Of a DNA stretch of 64,000 bases, positions 7,221 through 15,745 are shown piece by piece. Source of the stretch: an uncultured Clostridia bacterium. Its GTDB lineage: Bacteria > Bacillota > Clostridia > Oscillospirales > Ruminococcaceae. The translations under genes and the position numbers were made by a program. The DNA lies in NCBI GenBank assembly GCA_947168885.1, contig CAMVNQ010000001.1, positions 1-64,000 on the forward strand, in the 5' to 3' direction. Numbering within the stretch: position 1 is the stretch's first letter; every line of letters begins with the position of its first letter. Below the pieces are notes generated by a model. It saw only the letters and a list, made by a program, of their open reading frames with translations. It was not told where the DNA came from and did no database searches.

Positions 7221-9278
7221 ATGACTCATCACAAGGTCGCTGTACTTGGTGTGGTCATATTCACGGGCTTTTATATTTCCTCTTATATAGGCGTGACCGC
7301 GTCGCTCGTTTGCTTTGCGGTCACAGGTATCGCCGCGCTCATCGCGGGCTTGTTATCTGGCAGAAAGAACGCTGTGCTCGTCCTTACGGGACTTGCTGCG
7401 GCGTTCCTTTTTTTCGGCGCGTATTCCGCTGTCCGCATCGACCCCGTAAAGTCGCTTTACGGAAAGACCTGTGAGGTAACGGCAACGGTGCGGTCGGTCA
7501 GTGCGCCGGAAAACGATACATCGTGCGTCACCGCCGAGGGTACAGCCGACGGCATTCCTGTGCGCTTTTCGTTTTACAGCGCCGACATAGGCATCGAAAC
7601 GGGCGATACGATAAAGGGCACGGTGAAATTCTCCGAACCTCTGATAAACGCGAATTATAACGGCAATTATGACTATTCCCGCGGGATATTCGTCCGCGGA
7701 GCCGCTAAAAGTATGACCGTATTCTCGAAAGGCACGGGATTCTCGATAGCCGGTGCGCTTGCCGGTTATTCGGAATATCTGCGCGGTCTGGTGAGGGAGG
7801 AGCTTCCGGGGGAGGAAGGCGGGCTTATGCTCGCTATGTGCTTCGGCGACAAGAGCTGTCTTGACTGCGACATCTCCGACGCAGTGACCAGAAGCGGACT
7901 TTCGCACATGACCGCGGTCTCGGGAATGCACATTTCGCTTATCGTTACCGCTGTGATAGCGTTTCTTGACGCGCTCGGTCTGAAAAAGCGCCGCATAGTG
8001 AAATTTGCGGCGGCAGCTTTGCTTTCGGTCGTGTTCATGCTGTTTTTCGGCTTCTCCGCATCTGTTTGCAGGAGCGCGATAATGCTTGTTATCTATTACG
8101 GTTCGCTTGTGTTTTCTCGAAAATCATCTCCGCTCGATTCCCTCGGCGCGGCAGTCCTCATTTTACTGCTTGTCGAGCCCTGCGCGTGCAGGGACGCCGG
8201 ACTTATGCTATCTGCGTGCGGAACGTTCGGGGCAGGGTACTGCGCACCGAAGCTGTCCGAATATCTGCGGGGGCGCTTCCGGCTTCCGAAGGCGGCGGAT
8301 TTCGTTCTTGTCTGCCTGTGTGCGTCGTATTGCACCCTGCCCATAAGCGCGGTCATTTTCGGGAAAGTCTCGCTCGTTTCGGTCATTTCCTCGGTCGCGG
8401 TATATCCGATGTTCTTCGGCGTTATGATAATCGCGCTTCTTACCGCGTTTTCGGGCGGTCTGCTCGCATCGCTCCTGCTTCTGCCGGCGGGGCTTCTGCT
8501 AAAGGCGATGATCGCCGTGATACGGTTTCTTGCGGGTTTCCGCTATAGCTGTATAAGCCTTGACGGAGACTGGCTCGTTCCGTTTTTCGCGGCTTCGGCG
8601 GTATTTATTGCGGTCTCGGTCTTCATTTCTTCAAAGCTGCGCAAAAGAGTGCAGCTGACCGCCGCCGCGGCAGTGATCTGTCTCTGCGCTCTTACGGGTA
8701 TGGTCACGGCACAGAAAGTCGCGGACATGGATATAACGAAGCTCAGTGTATTTTCCGACGGCAAGAATTTTCTTGTGTCCGTCGCGAACGATACCGGCAT
8801 TTCCGCCTATTCTTCCGAGATCAACAGCCGTCTGTCCACAGCGGCGTACAGGGTGCTCTCTGACCGCGGAGCGCAGAGATTCGACTTGCTCTGTGTGCTT
8901 GCCGAACAGAAGCACCGTTCGGTGTATTCCCGTTCATTCGACCGTCTGAGCGCGATAGAAAAGCATTTTCCCGATGATAAAGAGATCGTGTATGATGTCT
9001 GCGGGAGATATACCGCCGAAGTGTACGAGGACGCGGTAGTAATGGAGATATACGGACTTAAAGTGGTTCTTGCGGACGTTTCTTCGGCTTCGCTTTACAG
9101 AGATGCGGATATCGTGATATACAAGGGTTATAAAAAGTCCGCCGATTATACAGCGAACGGCGCGTCCGTGCTGTGTGACAAGCGGTACTCCGACGTGACG
9201 GACGCGTATAACGCCTATTACAGCGAGACCGAGATACATATCTCGCCGGACGGAAGGTATTACGTAAAAATCAAATGA
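7221..9278 (+). CDS. comEC: ComEC/Rec2-family DNA uptake channel protein
   Basis: This is a 685-residue polytopic membrane protein. An N-terminal soluble/OB-like region follows two membrane segments. The competence domain carries SHMTAVSGMHISLI (about residues 228-241), the family hallmark, and many membrane spans follow. ComEC forms the channel that brings single-stranded DNA into the cell in competence. The C-terminal region (about 500-685) sits where many ComEC proteins have a metallo-beta-lactamase domain, but no HxHxDH motif is visible. AAAGGAG before the ATG at 7221 decides the start. It ends in a bidirectional terminator. Confidence 0.85.
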   Translation: MTHHKVAVLGVVIFTGFYISSYIGVTASLVCFAVTGIAALIAGLLSGRKNAVLVLTGLAAAFLFFGAYSAVRIDPVKSLYGKTCEVTATVRSVSAPENDTSCVTAEGTADGIPVRFSFYSADIGIETGDTIKGTVKFSEPLINANYNGNYDYSRGIFVRGAAKSMTVFSKGTGFSIAGALAGYSEYLRGLVREELPGEEGGLMLAMCFGDKSCLDCDISDAVTRSGLSHMTAVSGMHISLIVTAVIAFLDALGLKKRRIVKFAAAALLSVVFMLFFGFSASVCRSAIMLVIYYGSLVFSRKSSPLDSLGAAVLILLLVEPCACRDAGLMLSACGTFGAGYCAPKLSEYLRGRFRLPKAADFVLVCLCASYCTLPISAVIFGKVSLVSVISSVAVYPMFFGVMIIALLTAFSGGLLASLLLLPAGLLLKAMIAVIRFLAGFRYSCISLDGDWLVPFFAASAVFIAVSVFISSKLRKRVQLTAAAAVICLCALTGMVTAQKVADMDITKLSVFSDGKNFLVSVANDTGISAYSSEINSRLSTAAYRVLSDRGAQRFDLLCVLAEQKHRSVYSRSFDRLSAIEKHFPDDKEIVYDVCGRYTAEVYEDAVVMEIYGLKVVLADVSSASLYRDADIVIYKGYKKSADYTANGASVLCDKRYSDVTDAYNAYYSETEIHISPDGRYYVKIK

Positions 9279-9308
9279 CCTTACGGCAAGTCGCCGTAAG
9301 GTCATTTT
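9273..9308. terminator. Bidirectional terminator after comEC
   Basis: AAATGACCTTACGGC (9273-9287) pairs with GCCGTAAGGTCATTTT (9293-9308). It serves comEC on the plus strand and the small gene at 9364-9585 on the minus strand. Confidence 0.85.
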
Positions 9309-9363
9309 CCTGTGCAGTGTAATCCGATGCTGTCTGTGATGACAGAACGTAAACGGTGATGAA

Positions 9364-9585
9364 TTACTTTTTGCCGCCGAAGAGTCCTCCGAGTGCACCG
9401 GCGATACCGTCAAAGCTTATCTTTGCCTTAACGCCGTCGATGATGTTGTTGATGATGTCGTCGGGGAGGTCAATGCCGAGGATACCCTCAACCGCCTGAA
9501 CAGGGTTGGACTGGAACTTCTCCATAAGAGAGGGGTCGCTCTGTACCTTGCTTACTACTTCGTCGATCTTTGCCTTGATGTCCAT
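9364..9585 (-). CDS. Small conserved-type protein, leader-like (unknown function)
   Basis: This 73-residue acidic, helical protein ends in a Gly-rich tail (GALGGLFGGKK). The pattern of DPSLMEKFQSNPVQAVEG followed by a GI-LPDD segment resembles the leader part of Nif11/NHLP-type peptide precursors. However, no modifying enzyme or peptidase-transporter is nearby, so this is only a resemblance. AAGGAGA precedes the ATG and a good promoter lies at 9666-9694, so the gene is expressed alone. Similar short proteins occur in other Clostridia without known function. Confidence 0.75.
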   Translation of the reverse strand: MDIKAKIDEVVSKVQSDPSLMEKFQSNPVQAVEGILGIDLPDDIINNIIDGVKAKISFDGIAGALGGLFGGKK

Positions 9586-9665
9586 AATGATCTTCTCCTT
9601 TTATTGCTTTATTATGTGTCTTGCTCCTGCGAAAGCGGAACAGGGCACATATTTCTCACACTGAT

Positions 9666-9694
9666 ATTATATCACACGCTTTGCATTAAATCAA
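9666..9694 (-). promoter_or_regulatory. Promoter of the 73-residue protein gene
   Basis: On the minus strand TTGATT (9689-9694) overlaps the malQ stop codon and TATAAT (9666-9671) lies 17 bases downstream. Confidence 0.7.
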
Positions 9695-11175
9695 GATTTT
9701 TTTGCGGTGCGGTAATATGTCTCCGCGAGGTCTTTCAGGAACGCTGCGTTCTTTTCGGTGAAATGTTTTTTCTGCGAGCGCCATTTCCAGTTCCCGCCGA
9801 GCGTCGAGGGGATATTCATTCTCGCGTTGTCGTCGAGCCCGATAACATCCTGCATCGGTACTATCGCAAGTCCGCAGGTGCTTTTGTAAAGCTCGCGTAT
9901 CATTGTCCGGTTGATCTTCTCAAAAAGGCGAGGTTTAAGATACTTTCGGCACATAGCCTGTGTAGCGCTGTCCGCCGCCTTGTACCAGCCGAGAGCTGTC
10001 GAGTTGTCGTGAGTTCCGGTATAGCATACGCTGTTGGCGGGGTAACGGTGGGGAAGGTGATCGTTATCCTCGGAATTCGGGTTGAATCCGAACTGCAATA
10101 CCCGCATACCCGGGAAGCCGGACGCTTTGAGTAGTTCTTTTACGCTGTCGAATATGTCGCCTAAGTCCTCGGCGATTATCGGTGCGGCACCGAGCTTGTC
10201 CTTGACTGCGTTCCAGAGATCCATACCCGGACCCTGTTCCCATTTTCCGTTTATAGCTGTAGGCTCGCCCGCGGGTATCGCCCAGTAGGTATCGAATGCA
10301 CGGAAGTGGTCTATGCGCACGATGTCATACAGCTTAGTGGCTTTCTCTATGCGCTTTATCCACCATTCGTATCCGTTTTTTTTCATCGCGTTCCAGTCAT
10401 AGAGCGGGTTGCCCCAGAGCTGACCGGTGGCAGAGAAGTAATCCGGCGGTACTCCTGCGACCCGTTTCGGGCGCTTGTCCGGGTCCACCTCGTAGTAATC
10501 CGTGTTTGCCCATATATCGGAGCTGTCGGGCGACACATATATCGGTATATCGCCGATGATCTTTATGCCGTTCTTGTTGGCATAGCCTTTCAGGCGCTCC
10601 CACTGTGTATAGAAGATGTACTGGACGAATTTCCAGAAGCCACTCTGTTTTTTGAGCCTTTCCTTTGCTTCCTCTATGGCGTCCGGTCTGCGAAGGCGAA
10701 GATCGTCATTCCATTCGAGCCATGATACGAGATCGTTTTCTTCCTTTATCGCCATAAAAAGCGCGTAGTCCTCAAGCCAGTCCGCTTCGTTCTGTACAAA
10801 CGCGAGGAAGCCGACGTTTTCCTCAAAGCTTTCATACGCCTGACGCAGAAGCGCCATTTTTGTGCGGTTGACCTTCTCAAAATCCACGAACGACGGGTCT
10901 GCGCCGTAGTCGGCTTCTTCACACGCCTGCTGTGTTATGAGCCCCGAGCGCACGAGGTCGTCGAGGTCGATGAGAAGAGGGTTGCCGGCAAAGGTCGAGA
11001 AGGACTGATACGGCGAGTCGCCGAAACCGGTGGGTCCTATCGGAAGCACCTGCCAGTACTCCTGACCGGCGGAAATGAGCCAGTCAACAAATTTTTCGGC
11101 CTGTTCGCCGAAGGTGCCGATACCGTAAGGCGACGGCAGGCTTGTTATATGCATAAGCACTCCGCAGCTACGCAT
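9691..11175 (-). CDS. malQ: 4-alpha-glucanotransferase (amylomaltase)
   Basis: This 494-residue GH77 enzyme transfers maltodextrin segments between glucan chains in maltose/starch or glycogen metabolism. The nucleophile motif DIVRIDHFRAF and the acid/base motif IIAEDLGDI are both present, as is the N-terminal GVLMHITSLPSPYGIGTFG block. The ATG at 11175 is chosen because AAGGAG lies 6 bases before it and the family begins near MRSCGVL; the 67 upstream codons are untranslated leader. A promoter lies at 11306-11334. Length is normal. Confidence 0.96.
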   Translation of the reverse strand: MRSCGVLMHITSLPSPYGIGTFGEQAEKFVDWLISAGQEYWQVLPIGPTGFGDSPYQSFSTFAGNPLLIDLDDLVRSGLITQQACEEADYGADPSFVDFEKVNRTKMALLRQAYESFEENVGFLAFVQNEADWLEDYALFMAIKEENDLVSWLEWNDDLRLRRPDAIEEAKERLKKQSGFWKFVQYIFYTQWERLKGYANKNGIKIIGDIPIYVSPDSSDIWANTDYYEVDPDKRPKRVAGVPPDYFSATGQLWGNPLYDWNAMKKNGYEWWIKRIEKATKLYDIVRIDHFRAFDTYWAIPAGEPTAINGKWEQGPGMDLWNAVKDKLGAAPIIAEDLGDIFDSVKELLKASGFPGMRVLQFGFNPNSEDNDHLPHRYPANSVCYTGTHDNSTALGWYKAADSATQAMCRKYLKPRLFEKINRTMIRELYKSTCGLAIVPMQDVIGLDDNARMNIPSTLGGNWKWRSQKKHFTEKNAAFLKDLAETYYRTAKKS

Positions 11176-11305
11176 GATGTTCTCCTTATCCGCGGTCAGA
11201 CTTTTGTTTTGCATCAACCGCACACAGAACTTATTTCGTACTTCCTGTACGCTATACAGGGTAAAAAAGCGGTAAAACGACCGCAGCATATCTCTTTGTA
11301 CAGCA

Positions 11306-11334
11306 ATTATACCATTTTTTGACATTTTTGTAAA
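11306..11334 (-). promoter_or_regulatory. malQ promoter
   Basis: On the minus strand TTTACA (11329-11334) and TATAAT (11306-11311) are separated by 17 bases, leaving a leader of about 125 bases. Confidence 0.7.
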
Positions 11335-11369
11335 GTGTTTTTTCTTACAGACCGTTCGCAAGCCGGTAC

Positions 11370-11399
11370 TTGACATTATACCCTTTCGGGATATATAAT
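11370..11399 (+). promoter_or_regulatory. Promoter of the MBL-fold hydrolase
   Basis: TTGACA (11370-11375) and TATAAT (11394-11399) are separated by 18 bases. It is divergent from malQ. Confidence 0.75.
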
Positions 11400-11443
11400 A
11401 TAGATGATATTATTTCTTAACACCAAAGCAGAAAGGAAACGCC

Positions 11444-12088
11444 ATGAATATTATACGACTGACATTGTCGCCGCTCGCGACAAATTGCTATATAGTACCC
11501 GTCGGAGGCGGGAATGCTGTTGTAATTGACCCAGCCGACGACGGCGAAAAAATACTCGATGCCGCAGAAAAAGCCGGTCTTTCTGTGAAAAAGATACTGC
11601 TTACCCACGGGCACTTCGACCACACCGGCGGCGCCGCATACATCAAGGAAAAGACGGGGGCACCCATATATATCCACAAAGCGGATAATGAGCTCCTTTC
11701 CGATGCTGTCAAAGCCCTTGCGTTCTTCTGTCCCGGAAAACCTTTCGTTACCTGCACGGCGGACGTGCTCTTCGATGACGGTGATGTCATTACCGAGGGA
11801 AGTGCGGAGTTCCGTGTAATGTGTACCCCGGGTCACACTGCGGGAAGTGTATGCTTCCTGTACTCCGATGCAGCAGGAGAAAACATTATGTTCGCGGGCG
11901 ATACGATATTCAAAGACAGTATAGGCAGGAGCGACGGATATTCCGGCGACCCTGAAGTGCAGCTCCGTTCGCTCGACAAGCTTAAGGAGCTTGAAACGGA
12001 CTATATCATTCTTCCCGGTCACGGCGAAAGCACCACGCTTTTCACCGAGAAGCGATATAATCCGTTCTTATCCGATATGATGTTCTGA
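11444..12088 (+). CDS. MBL-fold metallo-hydrolase (glyoxalase II-like)
   Basis: This 214-residue metallo-beta-lactamase-fold protein has the zinc motif THGHFDH (His55, His57, Asp59, His60). Later ligands lie in the CTPGHTAGS segment (about residues 127-135) and the GDTIF segment, with a final GHGESTT. Proteins of this size include hydroxyacylglutathione hydrolase-like enzymes, which act on thioesters in the cytoplasm; the substrate here is not known. AAAGGAAA precedes the ATG. It is a monocistronic gene with its own promoter and a terminator at 12173-12195. Confidence 0.88.
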   Translation: MNIIRLTLSPLATNCYIVPVGGGNAVVIDPADDGEKILDAAEKAGLSVKKILLTHGHFDHTGGAAYIKEKTGAPIYIHKADNELLSDAVKALAFFCPGKPFVTCTADVLFDDGDVITEGSAEFRVMCTPGHTAGSVCFLYSDAAGENIMFAGDTIFKDSIGRSDGYSGDPEVQLRSLDKLKELETDYIILPGHGESTTLFTEKRYNPFLSDMMF

Positions 12089-12172
12089 GGCGTGACGGCG
12101 CCACCGAATCCGTTCGTGACATTCATCGAGCGGCAAAATACTGCCTCGCAGCCGTTATACCCTGCAAACATT

Positions 12173-12204
12173 CAGCCCCCGTTCAACGGGGGCTGTCGTT
12201 GTTT
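12173..12204. terminator. Terminator between convergent genes
   Basis: CAGCCCCCGTT (12173-12183) pairs with AACGGGGGCTG (12185-12195), followed by TCGTTGTTT. The sequence just before it (12105-12150) contains a degenerate copy of the tRNA-linked module tail (CTGCCTCGCAGCCG). Confidence 0.8.
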
Positions 12205-13144
12205 ATGCATTATCGGCAAGCTTATCGTTTATCCAGGAGAGAATGTCGCTTATGACTTCGTCCCTGCATCGCTCGTTGAGAAGCTCATGACGGGCTTTCG
12301 GGTAAAGCTTTATATGAAGGTGCTTCATGCCTGCGTTTGCAAAAGCTTTATACGCGCGGCGCACTCCCTTTCCGTGCTCGCCTACCGGGTCGTCCCAGCC
12401 CGAAATGAACAGGACGGGTGTATCTTTATTCATCTTTTTCATATTCGCGGGGTCGGTGATGAACTTCACGCCGTTTGTAAGATCACGGAAAAGCCCTATC
12501 TTGGGTATAAATCCGCACAGCGGGTCTGCAATATACTTGTTGACTTCTTCGGGGTCGCTGTTGAGCCAGTCAAAATTTGTGCGCACGTTCTCATACGCGT
12601 CGTTGTACGAGCCGAAAGCTATGTTGTTGAGCATATCTCCTGCTCTGTGCGTACCGAACATTTTCACTGCTGCCGCTGCTGTGATGCAGCCCCCGTTCAC
12701 CTTTGCGCGGGTCATGTGCCCCGTGCCGCTCAGTATCACGAGGTCGGGCTTCGACGGGTGGCGTATCATATATGTTCGGGTGAGGAAGCTTCCCATGCTG
12801 TGACCAAAGAAGATATACGGAAGTCCGCGGTGGTCACGGGCAACAAGATCGTGGAGAATGTCCATGTCGTCAACAACACGGTCCCAGCCGTTGTTTTCCG
12901 CAAAAAAACCGAGATCGGACGGGTCGCTGAACGAATGCCCGTGACCGAGATGATCGTTTCCGACCGCTATAAACCCGTTTTGCGCGAGTATCTGCATAAA
13001 TCTCTCATATCTGCCGATGTGTTCGGCTATGCCGTGGGCTATCTGCACGATACCGTGGGGCTCGCACTCCGGCTCGGCGATCCGCGCGTATATTATGTTA
13101 TTTCCCGTACTTGACGGGAACGTGAGATCCTTTATCGCGATCAT
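12203..13144 (-). CDS. Alpha/beta hydrolase (monoacylglycerol lipase/lysophospholipase type)
   Basis: This is a 313-residue serine hydrolase. The oxyanion-side HGIAEH motif (37-42) and the nucleophile elbow GHSMG (Ser116) match the lysophospholipase/monoglyceride lipase subgroup. The Asp in FISGWDDPVG and the His in YPKARHELLNE complete a plausible triad. It has no signal peptide, so it acts in the cytoplasm or at the inner membrane face on lipid esters. AAAGGGAG precedes the ATG. It stands alone, convergent with the MBL hydrolase. Confidence 0.9.
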   Translation of the reverse strand: MIAIKDLTFPSSTGNNIIYARIAEPECEPHGIVQIAHGIAEHIGRYERFMQILAQNGFIAVGNDHLGHGHSFSDPSDLGFFAENNGWDRVVDDMDILHDLVARDHRGLPYIFFGHSMGSFLTRTYMIRHPSKPDLVILSGTGHMTRAKVNGGCITAAAAVKMFGTHRAGDMLNNIAFGSYNDAYENVRTNFDWLNSDPEEVNKYIADPLCGFIPKIGLFRDLTNGVKFITDPANMKKMNKDTPVLFISGWDDPVGEHGKGVRRAYKAFANAGMKHLHIKLYPKARHELLNERCRDEVISDILSWINDKLADNA

Positions 13145-13530
13145 GATGTATCTCCCTTTCAGTTATATCATTTATATTATTATCCGGCAGCTCCGGAATA
13201 TGCATATTATACCACTATGAAGCGGATATGTCAAATTGAAATAGGCAGCTTCCCGGCTTTTGTCGGGGAACCGCCCATCACTTCAAAAAGTATATGTCAA
13301 GATCTTATCGGATCGGAAGTGCCTGATCTTCTGTCAGGCTTATTAAACGCTTCTTCCTGAGCGGAATATCCGTTCAGAGCTTCTTCGGTATCTTTGCTCC
13401 TCCTTCTGTGATTATATAATAACATACATTTCTGCATAAATCAATAGTCAGATCCGGGGAGGAATGTAGCCAAAACTACACAGTTGAGGAGAGTGTAGCT
13501 TAACGTAACGTTTATGGCTGAAAGTGTATA
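13145..13530. other. Gene-poor region with an eroded minus-strand reading frame
   Basis: Part of an 850-base gap without an intact gene. On the minus strand a -10-like TATAAT and a strong AAGGAGGAG lead into about 32 open codons (13392 down to 13297) that lack a start codon, which suggests a decayed small gene. Nothing else is recognised up to the terminator at 13533. Confidence 0.4.
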
Positions 13531-13532
13531 TA

Positions 13533-13575
13533 AAACCGGCAGATTTATGGTCTCTGCCGGTTTATTCTTTATTTG
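13533..13575 (+). terminator. Plus-strand terminator without an obvious gene
   Basis: AAACCGGCAGA (13533-13543) pairs with TCTGCCGGTTT (13553-13563), followed by a T-rich run. No intact upstream gene is seen on the plus strand. Confidence 0.7.
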
Positions 13576-13580
13576 TAGCC

Positions 13581-13680
13581 TGTCATATTCCGACAGCTTG
13601 TTTCATATCCTGTACAAAAAGATATGAAAGGAATGCGCATCATGGCAGGAAAAAATACTCAAAAACAAGATACCGTTTAG
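13581..13680 (+). pseudogene. Decayed duplicate of the amidase gene start and leader
   Basis: Positions 13581-13677 match 22946-23044, the leader, ribosome site and first codons of the amidase gene, with six substitutions and a 2-base deletion. The deletion shifts frame, so only 12 codons (13642-13680) remain before a stop. The leader hairpin stem (TTTCATATC/GATATGAAA) is kept. The amidase promoter itself is not part of the copy. Confidence 0.85.
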
Positions 13681-13774
13681 TATATATCTATAGTATATCA
13701 TAAATTCAATGTTTGTTCAATATTTTCACTAAAGAAATCAACAGACCTGACGTATATTCGACATAGGCCGTGAC

Positions 13775-13888
13775 ATGGGTGAGATATTGTCGATCGCTCC
13801 GAGAATCTCACCGATGATGAACTTAGGGATGAATTTGTGTGATCCTTACGATCTTGTACCTGATATACTTTCCGGCAAGGCTCAGTAA
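13775..13888 (+). pseudogene. Orphan 37-codon reading frame, probably a gene remnant
   Basis: An open frame from ATG 13775 to TAA 13888 runs into a perfect terminator, as the end of a real gene would. There is no ribosome binding site, and an in-frame stop lies about 25 bases upstream. The peptide begins MGEILSIAPRIS and ends in PDILSGKAQ; its family is not recognised. It is probably the surviving C-terminus of a lost gene. Confidence 0.4.
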
Positions 13889-13906
13889 GCCTTGCCGGTT
13901 TATTTT
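13872..13906 (+). terminator. Strong terminator
   Basis: CCGGCAAGGCT (13872-13882) pairs with AGCCTTGCCGG (13888-13898), followed by TTTATTTTT. It overlaps the end of the orphan frame. Confidence 0.85.
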
Positions 13907-13995
13907 TATACAGACGCAGGATTATTGAGCGGATACTACTTTATAAACAAAAGCGGCAGTCGTTTTCTGACTGCCGCAGTATTCATTCAGTTTAC

Positions 13996-15258
13996 TCAAT
14001 ATATATAATATGTGTTGCTGTTTTCATCTTCGGGATCGCCGTACATCAGCGAATAGTTTACCACAATGTCCTTTGCAATAGTTATTTTGCTGTTCGGGAA
14101 GTTACCGAAAGCGAAATTGCTGAATCCGGGATCCGCTTCTGAGTATTTCCTGCGTATCGTCGCATCTTTTTCTGGAGTCTCATATCTTGCATAAGTTGTT
14201 ATATCGGCTTCTATCCACCTGCCGTTTATCATCACGAGATTCCAGACATGGTTCTGGCTTTCACAGCCGACTGTTGTGCAAGGTATGCCCTGAGCTCTGC
14301 ACATTATAGCGTAGATATTGGAAAAATCCCAGCAGACGCCTGTCTTTAAGTTCCATGCCGAGTATTTTCCCGACCAGTCTTCAGCCTCATAGCTCCTTGC
14401 CTCTCTGTCTTCGATATATACATCATAGGCTATGTTGTTTCTTAACCAATTCAGCATTACATAAGCCTTGTACTCATCAGACCAGCTGTCCTTTACCAGT
14501 TCATTGGATTTGTCTATCCACCTTTGAGTATCGCATCTGTATTTTGTCGGATTGCCGAATGTAGCGTTCGGGAAATAGAATTGGTCAAGAGCAAGCGACT
14601 TTGAACCGTCTTTTGCGAATCCCCCGCTGTCTTTTTTCTTAGCAGCTGTATTCTCGGCTTTTTTAAGAGCCTTTCGCCTGTTGTATACATCTTCGTAAGA
14701 CACTTCTTCATATACACAAGGGCAAGCGGCGGTTTTGTTGACATAGAAATATGTATCGATCGATTTTTTATTGGAGAATACTGTCGTAATCTTGTATAAG
14801 CCAACTTTAAGATTCTTGGTGTCTATCTTTGTCTTCTTGTTCATTTTAATTGTGAGCTTTTTGTCAGCGAGCGCTGAAGCTGCCTTTGTAACGCCTGACA
14901 GCGACGCAGATTTTACAGTCAGCTTCTTGCCGGTATGATCGTAGGCGTTCGCATATATCAACATCTTGTCGGCTGTCAGCGTGACGCCGTAATCCGCTTC
15001 AATGTGCATTACGCTTGATGTTTCCGTGCAGTATCCTTCCGAATGTCTTTGTGTAAAGCTGTAAAGCGTATAGCTTCCCATTTTTACAATATTGTCCGAG
15101 GTCAGCTTTACCTCCGTTCCGCCTTTTATTCCGTTGCAATGCGATGCTACGACCGGAGTCTGCTCCGGTATCTGTTCGGCGGCCGATGCAGCTGACAGCG
15201 GTGTGACCGCCATTACCAAAGCTGCTGCGACAGCTAAAACCTTTTTGAAAATTCCCAT
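13996..15258 (-). CDS. Secreted transglutaminase-like superfamily protein
   Basis: This is a 420-residue exported protein. A signal peptide covers about residues 1-27 (basic start, hydrophobic core, cleavage near ASAAEQ). The middle is Ig-like or linker sequence. The C-terminal half has the transglutaminase/protease triad: Cys in GVCWDFS, His in QNHVWNL and Asp in WIEADIT. Such proteins act outside the cell as proteases or crosslinkers; the target is unknown. GAGGAG before the ATG at 15258 and the signal peptide fix the start. It is convergent with the gene-poor region. Confidence 0.88.
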   Translation of the reverse strand: MGIFKKVLAVAAALVMAVTPLSAASAAEQIPEQTPVVASHCNGIKGGTEVKLTSDNIVKMGSYTLYSFTQRHSEGYCTETSSVMHIEADYGVTLTADKMLIYANAYDHTGKKLTVKSASLSGVTKAASALADKKLTIKMNKKTKIDTKNLKVGLYKITTVFSNKKSIDTYFYVNKTAACPCVYEEVSYEDVYNRRKALKKAENTAAKKKDSGGFAKDGSKSLALDQFYFPNATFGNPTKYRCDTQRWIDKSNELVKDSWSDEYKAYVMLNWLRNNIAYDVYIEDREARSYEAEDWSGKYSAWNLKTGVCWDFSNIYAIMCRAQGIPCTTVGCESQNHVWNLVMINGRWIEADITTYARYETPEKDATIRRKYSEADPGFSNFAFGNFPNSKITIAKDIVVNYSLMYGDPEDENSNTYYIY

Positions 15259-15499
15259 GATACTCTCCTCGTATAATAAATAGTAGTAGTCTTTAGAGTT
15301 CCTCTCCAAGAACTATTGTGATATAATATTGTTTAGATGCTGTGGATTGGTTTGGTTCTCCTACCGCAAGACGGGTTACGAAAGGCTCCGACCACAGTCT
15401 CATTGTGAAGTGTTGATCAGTCAGATACCGCACGACGGTTTATTTAGCACGAGGTTACATACGCATTGCGTCCCTGTGGATCTAAACAGCATCGAAATT

Positions 15500-15556
15500 A
15501 TTATTGGGGGTATCATTATGATCATTGTTGGTATTGATGTGGCAAAGGACAACATT
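15500..15556 (+). mobile_element. IS110-type transposase start fragment
   Basis: At 15518 an ATG after GGGGGT begins MIIVGIDVAKDN, the highly conserved N-terminus of IS110-family transposases, with the first catalytic Asp. Homology ends after about 12 codons, where the sequence joins an antisense glycosyltransferase fragment. The element's left flank may extend back toward about 15330, but its end cannot be placed. Confidence 0.65.
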
Positions 15557-15745
15557 AACAGAAGTTTGCAATATCTGATCGGCCGTTTCTTCGCCGAATT
15601 TATTGATCAATACTATTCTGTCAAGTCTGAATAGAACTAATGCATCTATCGCTTTAGACAGCATGTTCTCACGATTATATGTAAGCATCAATACTGAGAT
15701 CAAATTAATCACCACCGAATCATTTGCCGTGCAGAGCAGATGCAA
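15557..15745 (-). pseudogene. Truncated family 2 glycosyltransferase
   Basis: On the minus strand this frame begins with the GT2 start pattern (ISVLMLTYNRENMLSKAID) and runs about 45 more residues before hitting the IS110-type sequence. It overlaps the end of the upstream glycosyltransferase pseudogene, as in an operon. The nucleotide-binding Asp motifs that should follow are missing, so the gene is broken. Confidence 0.6.

Noticed and set aside
12092-13114. 340-codon plus-strand open frame
   Set aside because: Antisense shadow of the alpha/beta hydrolase, which has a complete catalytic triad and a good ribosome site.
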